Source: Takakia lepidozioides (taxonomy: Eukaryota > Streptophyta > Takakiopsida > Takakiales > Takakiaceae). Taken from it: a DNA stretch of 64,000 nt. The position numbers were made by a program, and so were the translations under genes. The stretch is taken from the NCBI GenBank assembly GCA_030704615.1, contig JAKLZA010000278.1, positions 95,001-159,000 on the forward strand, given 5' to 3'. The notes below the pieces were generated by a model. The model worked only from the letters and a program-made list of their open reading frames with translations. It was not told the origin of the DNA and ran no database searches. This document shows, in pieces, positions 1 to 11,934 of this stretch; within the stretch, counting starts at the first letter, position 1, and each line of letters begins with the position of its first letter.

Positions 1-250
1 GGGTTACAAAGGGTCACAGAGGGTTACATAGGTTACAAAGGGTTACAGAGGGTTGCATGGAGTGAGGGTTACATAGGGGTGAGGGTGACACTTTGCGGTG
101 TTACAGAGGGTTACAGAGGGTTACATGGTGGTGAGGGTTACAAAGGGTTATAAGGTGGTGAGGGTTACACCTGGTGAGGGTTACAGAGGGTTACAGAGGG
201 TTACATGGAGTGAGGGTTACATAGGGATGAGGGTGACACTCTGCGGTGTT
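1..250. repeat. GGGTTACA-type tandem repeat
   Basis: Short G-rich units (GGGTTACAGA, GGGTTACATA and variants) run in tandem from the window edge. A longer unit is visible: a block containing CATGGAGTGAGGG and GTGACACT-TGCGGTGTTA occurs near 55-107 and again near 204-250, about 148 bases apart. The unit is not the plant telomere repeat TTTAGGG. The array continues off the left edge. Confidence 0.85.
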
Positions 251-254
251 ATAG

Positions 255-400
255 AGGGCATCGCGGGTTGCGACCCCCGGACTAAAAAACACGTCGCAGG
301 GGGCGTCGGGCGTTGCTGCCCGCAAATAGGGTTTGCGACGCCCGACCGTCGCTTCTTGCAACCCCGCCCAAAAAACATGTCGCCCTTGGCAACGTGCTGC
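255..400. repeat. Fragment of CACTA-type terminal GTCGC repeats
   Basis: A GC-rich block with repeated GCGACG/CGTCGC motifs. It matches the block at 10255-10330 in the same orientation: TTTGCGACG, then CCGTCG, then TTCTTGC, then a stretch of A and AYGTCGCCC. Because the 10.2-kb and 16.7-kb blocks are the inverted ends of a CACTA element, this looks like one end of a related element. The outer CACTA terminus was not found. Confidence 0.6.
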
Positions 401-689
401 AGTCGCGAGGGCAGCCTGGTGGGGGGGGGGTTGGGGGTTATTTTGGGGGTGAATTGGGGTGGTTTTTTGTTTTTTCCCGGTTTTGTATTTGGGGATGGGA
501 GAACTTACAGTTCCATTTCTCTGAGTTAGCAGGTACACAATTGAGCAAGCATGAATCGAGGGTGAGGACGGTGCGACATATGAATAAGATGGAAGATGGA
601 AAGATGGAAAATATTTACAAGACATGAGCTGAAAAGCTCACAAGGGTTTAGTAGACTGACTCTGGGACCTACATGGACTAGGACTAGTC

Positions 690-2870
690 ATCCTCATCCT
701 CAACCTCAGTGGAGGACTCAGAGCTATCCGATGAGCCTGATGACTCCGCGCCCTTTGCCAGAGCACGTAAATGAGGCGGCGTTCCCCTAAGTCCCATAGA
801 GCTCTCATCCAATCCCTAGGCATGACCCTCGACCTCATCCATACTAGTGCCCTGTAGTGCACTCATCCCCTCTGTGTTGGCCATGTTCTTCATGAGGGAT
901 TGCCAACCATGCTCCTTGGCGTAGTTGTACTCTACCGGAGATGGCTTCCTCTCAAACGCACGTTGCTACACATGCCACAAATTAAAGTCAGTTCTTCGCG
1001 ATGATGGATCAGAAAGAAGACATAACAAAATCCATAGGGAAATACGACTTACAAATCGCAAGATAAAACCCTTGGATCCGTCGACGCCCCACTTGTGTGT
1101 GGATTCGTGCTTGTCAAGGCGGACTGTTGTTGCTTCGCGTGCCCGGTCAAATTTGGCCTTGTTTGCGGCATCAGTCTCTCCCGCAATGAGTGCATCCCAC
1201 GATACCTATGCACCCCCCCCCCCCCCCCCCAACAATTAGTGAATTACACACATACGTTGCATCGAATCCACCTCATTAATGCACATGCGACAAATGGAAG
1301 GTGACATGATTCAGGATTTGCCAACTTGTGTAATTCCATAAGGTGGTTTGGGTATGGCCCCCTTTTCCATTGCCCTCCGAATGATCTGTCTGGCACGGTA
1401 CCTCCTATCCTTCAAGTTTCGCCCCACCATCTCCATCACCCTTGTGTCACTCCAATTGCCCGAAAACCGGCGGTCTAATTCACGGGCATACGTCCGCTTC
1501 GCACCAAAGTGCTGATCAGCCCACTCGATGTGCAAAGGGAACCACCTCAATGCGAGTTCGAAGGTTGGCTTCTTCATAGCCTCAAGGCCATCCCACCCTC
1601 TCCTTTCTTTGTAGCCTCCTTCCCCTGCTCCTTTGTTACCCCACTGCCCTCCCCCGCATGCACACTCACCCCTTCCTCTCCATGGGACTTCTTTTTCTTC
1701 TTTTCTTTTCTTCCCCTTCCCCGCTACTTCCTCTCTCTCCTTCTCCCCTCCCTTCTCTCTCTCCTCGGCAGCCCCTTCATTGATGGTAAAAGGGATCTCG
1801 GGAGATCGAGGCCTCTTCTTCTTACCTTTGGTGTTCGGGTCCTTCATGAACACCACGTGCTCCCTCGTTGGCAACCCCACGGGACTGCACCAATGAGGCC
1901 AGCCACATTGCTGCCTCTTGAGACAAATAACCCCTCCAAATTCAAAAAAAGAAACAAACAACAAAGAAAATCATGCATGCAAAGGAAAGGATAAATCATG
2001 GAACAAGGTGCGACAGTTGTACCTTTGCAAGCTTGTCTGACTCGCCCATGGTGTCACCCGATGTGGGAGGAGTCCCCGTTTCCGGATGTGCCTGCTCTAT
2101 CCCCTCCTGGAGCGCCACTGGAAGTAGATTCCAGATGTGGATCATAGCCGGCGGCGGCGCCCCGTAGTCCAGGCCCTTCTTTGCTGACCGCTCAGGCTCA
2201 GGGGGTGGTGTCGCTGATCGGCTAGGCTGCTCCGAACCGGCCCATACCTCCTCCTCTCCCCACCCCCCCCCCCCCCCAAATGCGTATCAAGGTAGAAACC
2301 CTCACCCGGCTTGACTTCTTCAGGCGCTTCGCTATCTTGGCCACTTCATTGGCCCCTCGTCTCCTCCTCCCTCATCGACAACAATGGGCTGGCAATGGAG
2401 GCTTTCAAAGGCCCTTGAACCTGACGTTGGGCCTTGGCAAGTGCAGCCTTTGCTGCGGAGGAAGGGGTCGCTATGGGGGAAAGGTGCCCATACCGGGCCC
2501 CCGAACGGGTGATGTGCTTGCCAAGGTACATTTCACCCGTCTTGGTGGCCGGGGGTGTGCTCAACTGAGCATCCGGCTCAGCAACAACCTCCCGAATAGG
2601 AGAGCTGGCTGAGCCGGCCCCTGGCGCATCCAAGATGTGGACAAGAGGGGGGGGGGGTACTGGCCTCGGGGGGCCAGACGAGCCCTCTGGTTGCGGCTGT
2701 CGACGGGGCTGGTTAGCCGTGAGACGCCCTGGCGTGTCACACGTGCCGGCAGAGCAAACGGATTGTCCGCCCCTTTCTTTGGGGCAGGGGACTTCTCTTC
2801 CCCATAAGCTGGCACCTGTCATGCAAACCCACAAGTTGGCCTCATTAGGAACATTCCAGATCAAAAACAA
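690..2870 (-). pseudogene. TNPA-like (En/Spm accessory transposase) gene, several exons
   Basis: Coding segments in order on the minus strand: about 2870-2300 (Pro/Ala-rich, with GEMYLGKH), 2200-2027, 1960-1311, 1250-1049 and 965-690. The 1960-1311 segment has a long Lys/Glu/Arg-rich linker, then a folded part with MGRxLKDRRYRxRQ-like spacing ending in PKPPYGITQ. The 1250-1049 segment has NKAKFDRARE and then a HKWGVDGSKGF block. This order (RYR-rich helix, PPxGI, NKxxxxR, H..GSKxF) is what I know from the plant Ptta/En/Spm transposase family, whose TNPA-type proteins bind CACTA subterminal repeats; assignment is inference. The last segment ends in an acidic Ser-rich tail. Exon 1250-1049 has a clean donor at RF|GTAAGT. 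Frame breaks occur at C-runs (2264-2277, 1213-1230), so it is probably not functional. The terminal-repeat fragment at 255-400 lies just beyond its 3' end. Confidence 0.45.
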
Positions 2871-2924
2871 AAAACACCAAGCATGTCGGGGGCTGACGAG
2901 GGGGGCAACAAATAGAAAGAAAAA

Positions 2925-3055
2925 GGGGGGGGGGCGGGGGGCAGTGACTGAGCACCACGGGCTCAGTCCCCCCCTCTCCCATTTTATTTTTTTTGGTTTC
3001 CTAATCTCTCCCTCTCTCTCTCCCTCTCTCTCCCTCTCTCCTCTCCCTCTATAAC
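2925..3055. repeat. Low-complexity G-run and CT-rich tract
   Basis: A G10 run (2925-2934) is followed by G5, then by a CTCTCTCC microsatellite (about 3007-3052). No coding signal was seen. Confidence 0.8.
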
Positions 3056-4767
3056 TTTTTGGATTTCATTTGGCCCTGATATTTACTATTTGCTTCTTTC
3101 ATCTAAACTGGATGAAATACATGAATAATGGTGACCTATTCTAAAAATCCAAGAGGTAGTAATTTGTACCATCATAAATGATGGTAGTTACTAAACCTAA
3201 GCCTATACCGTAACCCTAAGATACCTTTTTATGGGATATCATCCATTAACAAAGTGCATCTCTTTAAAATGTGATTTTTCATCCACCCTGGATGAGAAAT
3301 CGGGAAGTTGTGCCCTAAACGGGCCGACATATTTCACAACACAGAACTCGTGCTTCTATGATCCTTGATGATGCGCCGTGTAAACCTGCTCCCTTGCGGC
3401 TACATGGTACTCGTGATGGCTGGCTTTTGGGATGCGCATTGGCAGATAGACAGATTTCTCTGGCAGTCGACAATGCAGTGATCGCTCTGCTCAGAAATTA
3501 TGATTCTGTTAAATTCGCAGCGGCGCTCTTACTCCTCGTTGGGAAGTACTCCACCCCTACTTAGCCACAGATTACATGTTGCTCTCTTTCTGTATGAGCT
3601 ACTCTCTATATGTGAACACTTCTACTTTGATTGCGTTCTGCTGGAGACATCTACTGAACGCCATGGCGCAAGGCATACCACAAACATTCAAGGTTTTTTT
3701 TTTTGAGTGTACCCTTGCTTGGATTACGATTTGTACATGCTTTAGAATTCAACACTGACATGGATAGCAACTGAAAAACCTGCCACTCACCTGATGCATC
3801 CTCACTAACACACATCTATGTGGTGGTTTTTGGGACGGGCACAGGTGAGGGTTTTCACTTGTCTTGAATTATTGAAGCCTGCAGAGTCTGATTCATGCAT
3901 AAGGGATTGCTGCTACCGCCTGAAGCTGCTGATACCAACTGTTGTTTCAAATCTGCCATCTTGCTGCCTCAAATCGGCTTCAAGTCTGCTCTAATGAGGA
4001 TCACCTTCTTACTCCTTATCCCTGTTTTTGGTTCTTGATAACCACTTCTATATGTTTTGGAGTTAAGACACACAAAAGACTTCATAGAAAACAAAATCTC
4101 TGTTGAAGGCTCTGGCTGTTTTCAACAAAGGTACATGGCTGCGGCTATAGCTCTGGCAGCATGGAAACCAAGCTCTGAAATGAAACACCATGGCCTGGCT
4201 CTGATGGATCAGAAGATAGACCTTGTGATAACAAACATTCTTCAAGGCTCTTATATCACCACTATTTCATTACATGATAGGGGACAATGGTTTCTGAGTT
4301 CATTTCTTTAACTAGCAGAGCTTGTTATGAGGCCCTGGAATACCACTCCAGGCCCATATCTACTTGAGGGTACTCAGCCCTATGTTTTGTTTTGTTAGAA
4401 ATCTGGCTTATGACTTGGCACTGAAGCACCTTCAGACCTGGCCCCATCAGTATTTTGGTTTTCAAGAACTACTTGCTGGTAGATGTTGTGCGCTTCCTAC
4501 CTATACTATGGCAGAGTTTTGATCTTGAAGTCCTGGAATAACTATCCAGGCTTACATATGCCTGAAAAAACTCAGCCCCGCTTCTACTTTATGAATCTTG
4601 CATGTGTCTTGGCACTGACAGATCAGTTTCACGCCTACACAGGATGTTGTTTTAGGAAGATGAATGGCTCAAGAACTAGATTATGTAAGGCTTGACCCGT
4701 GTCAACAACAAAAAATGAATGCTTTATGTCAACTTATGGGGCTTTCAGGATATGAATGACCAGGAAT
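3056..4767. other. No recognisable gene; small repeats only
   Basis: I recognise no protein here; reading frames are short and show no family motifs. There is a short imperfect palindrome TTTTTCATCC...GGATGAGAAAT at 3272-3302, of the type that recurs at 7310-7800. A diverged tandem duplication is visible: the block CCTGGAATA...CCAGGC...CTCAGCCC...TTGGCACTGA occurs at about 4334-4422 and again at about 4533-4618. Confidence 0.5.
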
Positions 4768-5872
4768 CCCGCCCTCCCACCCTGTTTTTTCAGATACCCT
4801 GAAAAGTTATAAGATGTTCAAATGAGTTGGTAAAAGGGGTTGTTAGATGATGCCCTATAAAGGGTTGCTTTGTCTTTCAATGACAATGACCTTAGTGGTC
4901 TTGTCCATGTCTTGACATGACATGTATATCTTCTCTCCCTCCCTCTTTTTTTTTGCTGTTCACAAAAGTAAACAAACCACAAGGGAGACAGGGTGCAGAA
5001 AAAGTTAAAAGATTGTACTCATAAGACGTTGTTTGCCATAGCCTTGTGGCCATTGACCCCGCGCCCAGTTTGAGCGGAAACAAAAGGGACAGAACCTGCC
5101 TCTGTCAAGGGCTGACGTTGGTAGTAAGACTTACCTTCATATATAGAATTAATCTGGGTTTTCCAGATATCCTCTAGAAATCCCTTCACACAAGCATCAA
5201 ACTGTTGTGTGTGATTTGCCCAATAACTAGGCCTCAGGAGGGCCTGGCTTTTGGCTCAGCCTTGAGACTTTCAAAGTTGGTAAACAGAGGTACAGGCACA
5301 AACCTCGGACAGTGTATCAGAAAACGTGTACTGTCTTCAGATTGCCCACAAACGGGCAATTGCACTCTCCCTTTCCTCTCTGCTTCTGTTTGCTGGCTTC
5401 CTGCCCTGAGTTTAAATTTCAGTCTAGTGCCGAGAGTGGGTAGACCCTTGAGGTCATCCAAGATGTCCTCCCCCATGACACTGACTGGAAACAAGTTCAG
5501 GGAAGTTTTTTGCCTAACTTCATTTTCATCAGACAATCTCATGGCAACAGACATGGGTTTGGACACTACAGCCTCTAAGTCAGATTTATCAACCCATATT
5601 GCATATCCGTACTCCAAGGCAGGTCTAATAATGCGACAAAGCATGGTTTTCTTAACCTCAGAGTTGACCCCTCTGCAGAAAAAGTTAAAAAGAGAGAGGG
5701 AAGATATTCACGTCATGTCAAGACATGGACAAGACCCATAAGGGTCATTGTCAATTAAAGACATAAACAGCCTGGATAGGGCACTATCTCACATTTCCAG
5801 TCTTGTCAAATCATCCCAAAAGACACCACCCAATTATCCAAGACAAAACAGGGTGGGAGGGCGGGGTTTGTT
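4768..5872. repeat. Fold-back structure around a LINE fragment
   Basis: Two arms are inverted copies of each other. The left arm (4768-4945) starts CCGCCCTCCCACCCTGTTTT, and later reads GTCTTGTCCATGTCTTGACA. The right arm (5690-5872) contains both stretches in reverse complement, in mirrored order. Arm identity is high near 4872-4945 and 5690-5765 and lower between. The interior is a LINE 3' fragment on the minus strand. It may be a transposed fold-back unit or two inverted LINE ends. Confidence 0.6.
4892..5745 (-). mobile_element. Non-LTR retrotransposon (LINE) 3' fragment
   Basis: Reading the minus strand, the protein starts at MLCRIIRPALEYGYAIW, a sequence type found just after the reverse transcriptase in many LINEs. 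It continues through a conserved stretch (KTSLNLFPVS..MGEDILDDLKGL) to a C..C...H....C zinc-knuckle region (VCGQSEDSTRFLIHCP). The same segments recur at 8.0-9.7 kb, so this is a repeat family. There is no reverse transcriptase core and it is 5'-truncated. A CT-rich tract and a GTAGCCTTGTGGCCATTGACCCC motif (about 5038) follow it. That motif also occurs in the MITE at 19.5 kb and at 20.05 kb. Confidence 0.75.
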
Positions 5873-7300
5873 CTTGTGTGGGACAAGATAAGATATTGTT
5901 GTCCATGTGCATGCTGCAAGGCCTCTTGGTTCAGCCTGTACATATACCAGCAGCTTACCAATTCAGCCATAATTATGGCATGTCATGCATCAGCCAAGGC
6001 AAAAGGACCAGCCTGCATTTTGTCAGAATCTCAGTATCCCACCAAGCAGTCCAACTTGATCCAGATGAAGTAGATTTCATATCATTTGTATTCACCCCGA
6101 GACATGTGATCATACAAGGTATCAAGGGAATGTGAATGCAGCCTATCAGATTGCAGGTTCAAGACTTGTACCAACAAACAACATGAACAGCCGAGATCCA
6201 GCCTCTTTTGTATAAAAAATAGATGGTAGGTCATAGGCCTGATGTCATGACAGATCCAAAACAGTAGGTAGGATTCCATTGCAGCTTACCATCCTCATCC
6301 TTCAAGAATTCCATGCTAAAGACATGCAAAAAACACCTTACTACGATCCAGTACACATCAGAAATGGGCCTCACAAGGAGCAGGGCAGTACCCTACCAGG
6401 CTGCCGCTAAAACTTCAAGGCCATCAGATCCATAGTTACCCAAAACCGCCAAAAACATACCACCAAAAACCAGATCCTTTGGCCAAAATAACTTACAACC
6501 TAGCCTAGTAATCCACAGGCTGTGCTGTCAAAGATTAAAAAGTAGGGTATAGTTTGTATGCAAGCCTCAGGAAACAAGCCCGTCAGGCCGAGCTGCGCAT
6601 CGGTGGCAGAACGACAAAGGCCAGAACGCAGGTTGGAGCATATCAAGTCAAGGGCAGCTGGGTTGAAATCGGGGCTGCAGCCAGCAACCACCTCATAGCG
6701 CGCACAACCCTAGGTCTCCTCAGCCCATATCCCAATCTGCATGCTCAAGAAACTTCAAAGTAGGTGAGGATCCTCACCTGGTCCCATCACAAGCCCCCAC
6801 AAAAACCAATAGGTTAGTGAGGATTGTGGAACCCCAGGTGAATCAGAGACCCTCACACTTGTCATCGATGTCAACTAGAAACTCAAAAGCAAGAGAAAGA
6901 GATAAGAACATGAGAATCCCTAAACTCCAAAGGCATCTTAAGCGATTGGGGAAGAGGGTTATGCGCCATCACCACCCGCAACAAGCCGCCTCCACAAAGC
7001 ACATAAGCAATGAAGCAAGCAGGCACAAACGCAAGGCACTAGAAAAGAGGGAGAGAACTTCCCATCATAAGCATCCTTGCTAAGCACAGAAAAAGCCAGA
7101 GGAGGGAAGATGCCACTTTCATAGCGGAGTTTCCTGCTGCAAGAGAGACAAGGCGCCACCTTCGCGCCCCCCCAAGCGCTCGTCCAGCATGGGTACGACA
7201 CCACAAATGGGGCAGCCACCGAAGCACGCCCGCCATAACATTCTTCTCGCGAGCTCAGAAGCACATCGCGTGCTTCTGACAGCGGGAGAGACGACATAGG
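5873..7300. other. No recognisable gene
   Basis: Both strands give only short, unrelated reading frames. I see no domain motif, no clear repeat and no RNA gene. Base composition is mixed, with a slightly GC-rich stretch at 7140-7300. Confidence 0.5.
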
Positions 7301-7830
7301 GTTGTCCCCCGATTTTTCATCGTGGATGAAAAATGGTAGGACCCTAACGGATTTCATCCGTAGCAAGATAAAAAATAGGTTTTGGGGTAGGGGTTAGGGT
7401 TTCCACCGTAATTAATCATAATTAGGGGTAGTAAAGATCAATTCCAGGTCATAATCACATCACCCATAGACAGCTCACTGTGTCAGGATGAAAAAGTAGG
7501 GAATATCATCCGTGGCAGCGCCTTACCTCCATCTAGGTAATTCTATCATTCCTTTCCAGACCATCCGGTATGGATAACAAGAGTCAATAAAAGAGGAATG
7601 AAAAATTATCACCTTGGTAGTTTTTCATCCGGTACGGATGGAAAAACAGGATGCTGTTGGCAACCTCCATAGAGGTAATTTTTCTTCCATGGTGACTCAA
7701 CCGTAATGGATGAGAGTCAATAGAGGGAATGAAAAGGCCAAAAGAACCATCCTAGAGGTAATTCAGTGTCCATCCTGGTGGCTCATCCGGTATGGATGAA
7801 AAAAGCCTGATAGAGGAACAAAAAATCCAC
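7300..7830. repeat. Cluster of ATCC/GGAT palindromes
   Basis: Short palindromes of the type TTTTTCATCCGGTACGGATG recur at about 7312-7335, 7560-7580, 7619-7645 and 7780-7803, separated by GAGGTAATT motifs. A related inverted copy lies at 3272-3302. It could be a decayed MITE cluster; the sequence gives no coding support. Confidence 0.55.
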
Positions 7831-7924
7831 ACTGATAGCAAACTGCCAATTCCCAGTAGAGGGAGACAGAAGGAGAGAGGGGGCAACAATGAAAAAAATG
7901 GGTTGGGGGGGGGGGGGGGGGGTC

Positions 7925-9775
7925 AGATGGTGGGGTCAACTGCAGCATATGTCCAACACCAGATATCCTAAGTTAATCGACTCTATATCTTGGAAACAGG
8001 ACCGCCCACCGACCTGTCAAACAGGCTAAGTCTGGCAGAAGACAGTAGAAGAGATTCTCAAGGACCTGGAACCGCAAGTCTTCACCCTGCTGGATAAATC
8101 TGACTTAGAGGTTGTAGTGTCCAACCATGTCTGTTGCCATGAGATTGTCTGATGAAATGAAGTTAGGCAAAAAACTTCCCTGAACTTGTTTCCAGTCAGT
8201 GACATGGGGGAGGACATCTTGGATGACCTCAAGGGTCTACCCACTCTTGGCACTAGACTGAAATTTAAACTCAGGGCAGGAAGCCTACCTTTGAACAACA
8301 AACAGAAGCAAAAAGGAAAGGGAGAGTGCAATTGCCCGTTGTGTGGGCAATCTGAAGACAATACTCATTTTCTGATACACTGTCCGGGGTTCTCTCACCA
8401 AAGAGACGCTCTCTCTTCAAATCTATCAAGGGAATTGTGCATGTACCTCTGTTTACTAACTTTGAAAGTCTCGAAGCTGAGCCAAAAGCCCAGCCCCTTC
8501 TGAGGCCTAGTTTTTGGGCATCTCACACACAACAGATTGATGCTTGTGTGAAGGGATTTGTAGAGGATATCTGGAAAACCCGGATTAATTCTATATGTGA
8601 AGGTAAGTCTTACTACCAACGTCAGCCCCTGACAGAGGTAGGATCTGTCCTTTTGTTTCCCCAAGAGAGGGGGCAACAAAGAAAAACAGAGAATGTGGGG
8701 GGGAGGGAGTGACTGAGCAGCAACAGCTCCTTCTGTGCTGCTCTCTTTTAAGCCCCCCATTTATGGTGGGTTCAGCTGCAACATATGTCAACACCAGATA
8801 TCTTCAATTAATCGACTCTATATCTTGGAAACAGGACCGCCCACCGACCTGTCAAAAGGCTGAGTCCTGGTAGAAGACAGTAGAAGAGATTCTCAAGGAC
8901 CTGGACCTGGAACCACAAGTCTTCACCCTGCTGGATAAATCTGACTTAGAGGTTGTTGTGTCCAACCATGTCTGTGGGCAACCTGAAGACATTATTCATT
9001 TTCTGATACACTGTCCGGGGTTTCTCACCAAAGACGCTCTCTTCAAATCTATCAAGGGAATTGTGCATGTACCTCTGTTTACTAACTTTGAAAAAGTCGA
9101 GGCTGAGCCAAAAGCCCAGCCCCTTCTGAGGCCTAGTTTTTTGGCAACTCACACACAGCAGATTGATGCTTGTGTGAAGGGATTTGTAGAGGATATCTGG
9201 AAAACCCGGATTAATTCTATATGTGAAGGTAAGTCTTACTACCAACGTCAGCCCTGACAGAGGTAGGATCTGTCCCTTTTGTTTCCCCAAGAGAGGGGGC
9301 AACAAAGAAAAATAGAGAAGGGGGGGGGGGGGGGGGGGGGCAGTGCTATAAATTCAAGGTCAGATGGGGGTTCAGCTGCAACATATGTCCAACACGGATA
9401 TCCTAAGTTAATCGACTCTATATCTTGGAAACAGGACTGCCCTGTCAAACAGGGTGAGCCCTGGGAGAAGAGAGTAAAAGAGATTCTCAAGGATCTGAAT
9501 CTGGACCCGCAAGTCTTGACCTTGCTGGATAAACCTGACTTAGAGAGTGTAGTGTCCAAAGCCATGTCTGTTACCAGAAAATTGTCCAATGAAAATGAAG
9601 TTAGGAAGAAAACTTCCCTAAACCTGTTTCCAGTCTGTGACATGGGGGAGGGCATCATGGATGCGCTCAAGGGTCTATCCCACTCTTGGCACCAGACCTA
9701 AATTTAAAGTCAGGGCAGGAAGACTACCTTTGAACATAAACAGAAGCAGAGAGGAAAGGGAGAGTGAAATTTCCC
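7925..9775 (+). mobile_element. Three head-to-tail LINE 3' fragments
   Basis: Copies begin at about 7925, 8761 and 9361, each opening with TCAGCTGCAACATATGTCCAACAC and CTCTATATCTTGGAAACAGGA. They encode the same protein as the minus-strand fragment at 4.9-5.7 kb: DLESVVSKAMSV, KTSLNLFPV, MGEDILDDLKGLPTLGTR, and the zinc-knuckle CPLCGQSEDNTHFLIHCPGF. Copy 1 is the longest (about 830 bases). Copy 2 lacks about 210 bases between GTGTCCAACCATGTCTGT and GGGCAACCTGAAGAC. Copy 3 stops before the zinc knuckle. Each unit is separated from the next by a purine-rich, G-run tract (G18 at 7905-7922, G21 at 9320-9340). None has an intact frame. Confidence 0.8.
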
Positions 9776-10189
9776 TGACGTACCTCTGCTGCTGCTGGTG
9801 CTTGAAGCGAGCTGGCGCGGCGAGCTGCTGCGGTGCTGTGCGCGGCGCGGGGTCCCACCGCTGCAAGGCGTCTCCCCCGCTCACCACGGCTCTCTCTCTC
9901 TTCAGCTCGTTAGGTCGCGCCTCTGCGCGGCGTTCCTACCACACAGGGGAGAGAGACATCAGCCCGTGCTTAGGGCAAGAAAAAAAGACAGAAAGTGAGG
10001 GAGGAGGCGGTGCTTACCTTGGGCGTTGGAGCGGGGGCAAACTCCTTGGGGCCTTGCGACCACCTCGGGCTCAGCAAGGTGCGTTTCTCCTCCACCCTAA
10101 ACCCCACTCTCTGAACTACCTCTCTCCCAAAGAACAAACGAAAAAAGGAGGGGAAAGAGATGCTTCAAGCACTTAGGGGAAAAAAAAGG
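9776..10189. other. GC-rich stretch without recognisable gene
   Basis: CTG-rich and GCG-rich sequence (9790-9850), then mixed low-complexity DNA up to the CACTA left terminal block. No domain could be recognised in any frame. The outer left end of the CACTA element should lie here, but no CACTAC terminus matching the right end was found. Confidence 0.4.
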
Positions 10190-10460
10190 GCGCGGCCCAC
10201 GTGCGACGCCCAGCCGTTGCACGCCTACGCCCGCCCTTTTTTTGAAATGTAAAATGAAGTTTGCGACGGCTGGCCGTCGTTTCTTGCGACCCCCCGCCAT
10301 AAATATAAAAAAAACACGTCGCCCCCCGCGACGGCTGTCCGTCGCGGGGTGTGCGACCCCAGGTAAAAAAAAAAAAAAAAACTCGTCGTCCAATGCGACG
10401 CAGGGTGTCGCAGGAGGCGACGGCCGGCCTTTCTGGATTTAGGGTTTAGGGCCTTTTGGG
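10190..10460. repeat. Left inverted terminal/subterminal block of the CACTA element
   Basis: GC-rich DNA with many GCGACGGC/GCCGTCGC palindromic units separated by A-runs. It ends in GGATTTAGGGTTTAGGGCC, two copies of a TTTAGGG word. Its reverse complement matches the start of the right block at 16676. Confidence 0.75.
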
Positions 10461-10844
10461 TTTCTTAGTTTTTATTTTATTTATTTTTTTTTCATATGGT
10501 ACTGGTTAGGGTGTTTGCTTTCTTTATGGTGCTGGGTTTTGGATTGGCGGTTTTGGTTGTGGGTCTTGGGGTTAAAAGGATAAACGGTGTAATTAGGATT
10601 CACATACCCAAAATGTGGTTCAATCTGATAATCGCAAAGCGCTGGGTCTCAACAAATTTTTCCATAGTGTGAGCATCCTGAAGATAGAACGAGAGGAAGG
10701 ATTTATTGTCTTGGGCTCTAGCACCATAGGGATGCTCCGCCTTTGGTTACCAATTTTGAAAGCCCCGAGGCTGAGGCATAGGGTTTTTTTGCCAACGGTT
10801 TTTGAGAAATGAAAGTGTTGGTGGTGTGTGTTAATTAGGATGGG

Positions 10845-11870
10845 ATGGTGAGGAAACATCGACCCGTCTCCCTCGAGGATGGGGAGGTAGTACCACATAT
10901 CGATTGTGGCCCTAGAGCGACCATTTTTTGTGGCGAGGAGGCACCCATTGCACCTGATCCAATACAGGCTGCCGGGCACAATCGTAGAAGGGACCGGGGC
11001 CAATTTTCAGGTGATGCGGAGGATGTTGACACTCCGGGATCGAGTCGGGCGCGCCGCGGGTTGCCCCCTCGCGGGCCACCCCGTCCAACCACGTCCACCT
11101 TTGACCCCCCCCCCCCCCCGACAGGATTGAGTGTTGGTGCACTAAGTGTTGGGAACGGATACCGCCGGGCGGCACCAGACCACCGAGGCGGCGACCGCAT
11201 GTTGTCGAAAAACATTACAAGAAAACAAGATTGCGGATGCGGCAAAGGTGAGTGTTTTTCCCACCCCTCTCATTAACATTCATTTAAGGTACATTTAGGT
11301 TTATCTAATAATATAGTATGATTGGTAAGCATACATGAATCAAAATTACGACATAAGTATTGATGCGTCGTTCACTACGCACATTGCAGCCACGACTTGA
11401 TGCCCAAGCTCGCAATCACATTGCACAGGAGGCATTTCGCGCCGGTCTACTTGCAGAATTTGTGCCAGAGCATGTGCCCGATGTGACCAGTTGGTTCCCC
11501 CAGCAGCACGTAGATGAGATGCGTAGGGTCGAGGGGTATCGTAGGTGTCGTAGGCGTTATGGCCGGCGACGAGCAGGCCCCCCCCCCCCCCCCCAGTTTC
11601 CCCCCTGATTGTGGTCCCCCGTCTGTTTTCTTTGCCTGATCCACCTCCGGTGTACCTGATCCGGACGTTGTACCCCCGGCTGCACCTCCGACATTACATC
11701 CTCAACCACCTCCACTTTCATCCTCCGCCAGCAGTACCACCTCCACCTCCACAATGTGCCCCCCGAACCCCTAGGAGGGTCGGCTTCGCCCTAGGTTTCC
11801 TCCCCTTCGGCTTGGGCGGCCTGAGCCGGATCCTCGCCCCCGATGGGAAGCGCATAGGACTATGTTACTG
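10845..11870 (+). CDS. Hypothetical Pro-rich gene inside the CACTA element
   Basis: Two coding-looking segments lie between the left block and the SET gene. The segment 10845-11250 starts MVRKHRPVSLEDGEVVPHID and holds an Arg/Gly/Pro-rich part. It is broken by a C15 run (11105-11119). The segment 11360-11608 starts MMRRSLRTLQPRLDAQARN and includes a helix, then FVPEHVPDVTSWFPQQHVDEM, then a Pro-run at a C17 tract (11578-11594), followed by a Pro-rich stretch to about 11860. I do not recognise a family. They could be 5' exons of the SET gene or a TNPA-like accessory gene. Confidence 0.3.
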
Positions 11871-11934
11871 AGGACCGTCCAGCCTCGTTGTTGGGGGAAT
11901 CATCTCGACCCTCCCACCCCCATCCGAGAAAAAT

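Noticed and set aside
1-250. Possible telomere or subtelomere because of G-rich GGGTTACA units
   Set aside because: Units are GGGTTACA variants with a longer repeat of about 148 bases, not TTTAGGG or a known algal telomere word.
1509-1994. Plus-strand 161-residue Ser/Pro-rich frame
   Set aside because: It is the complement of the minus-strand Lys/Glu-rich exon of the TNPA-like gene, which has recognisable family features.
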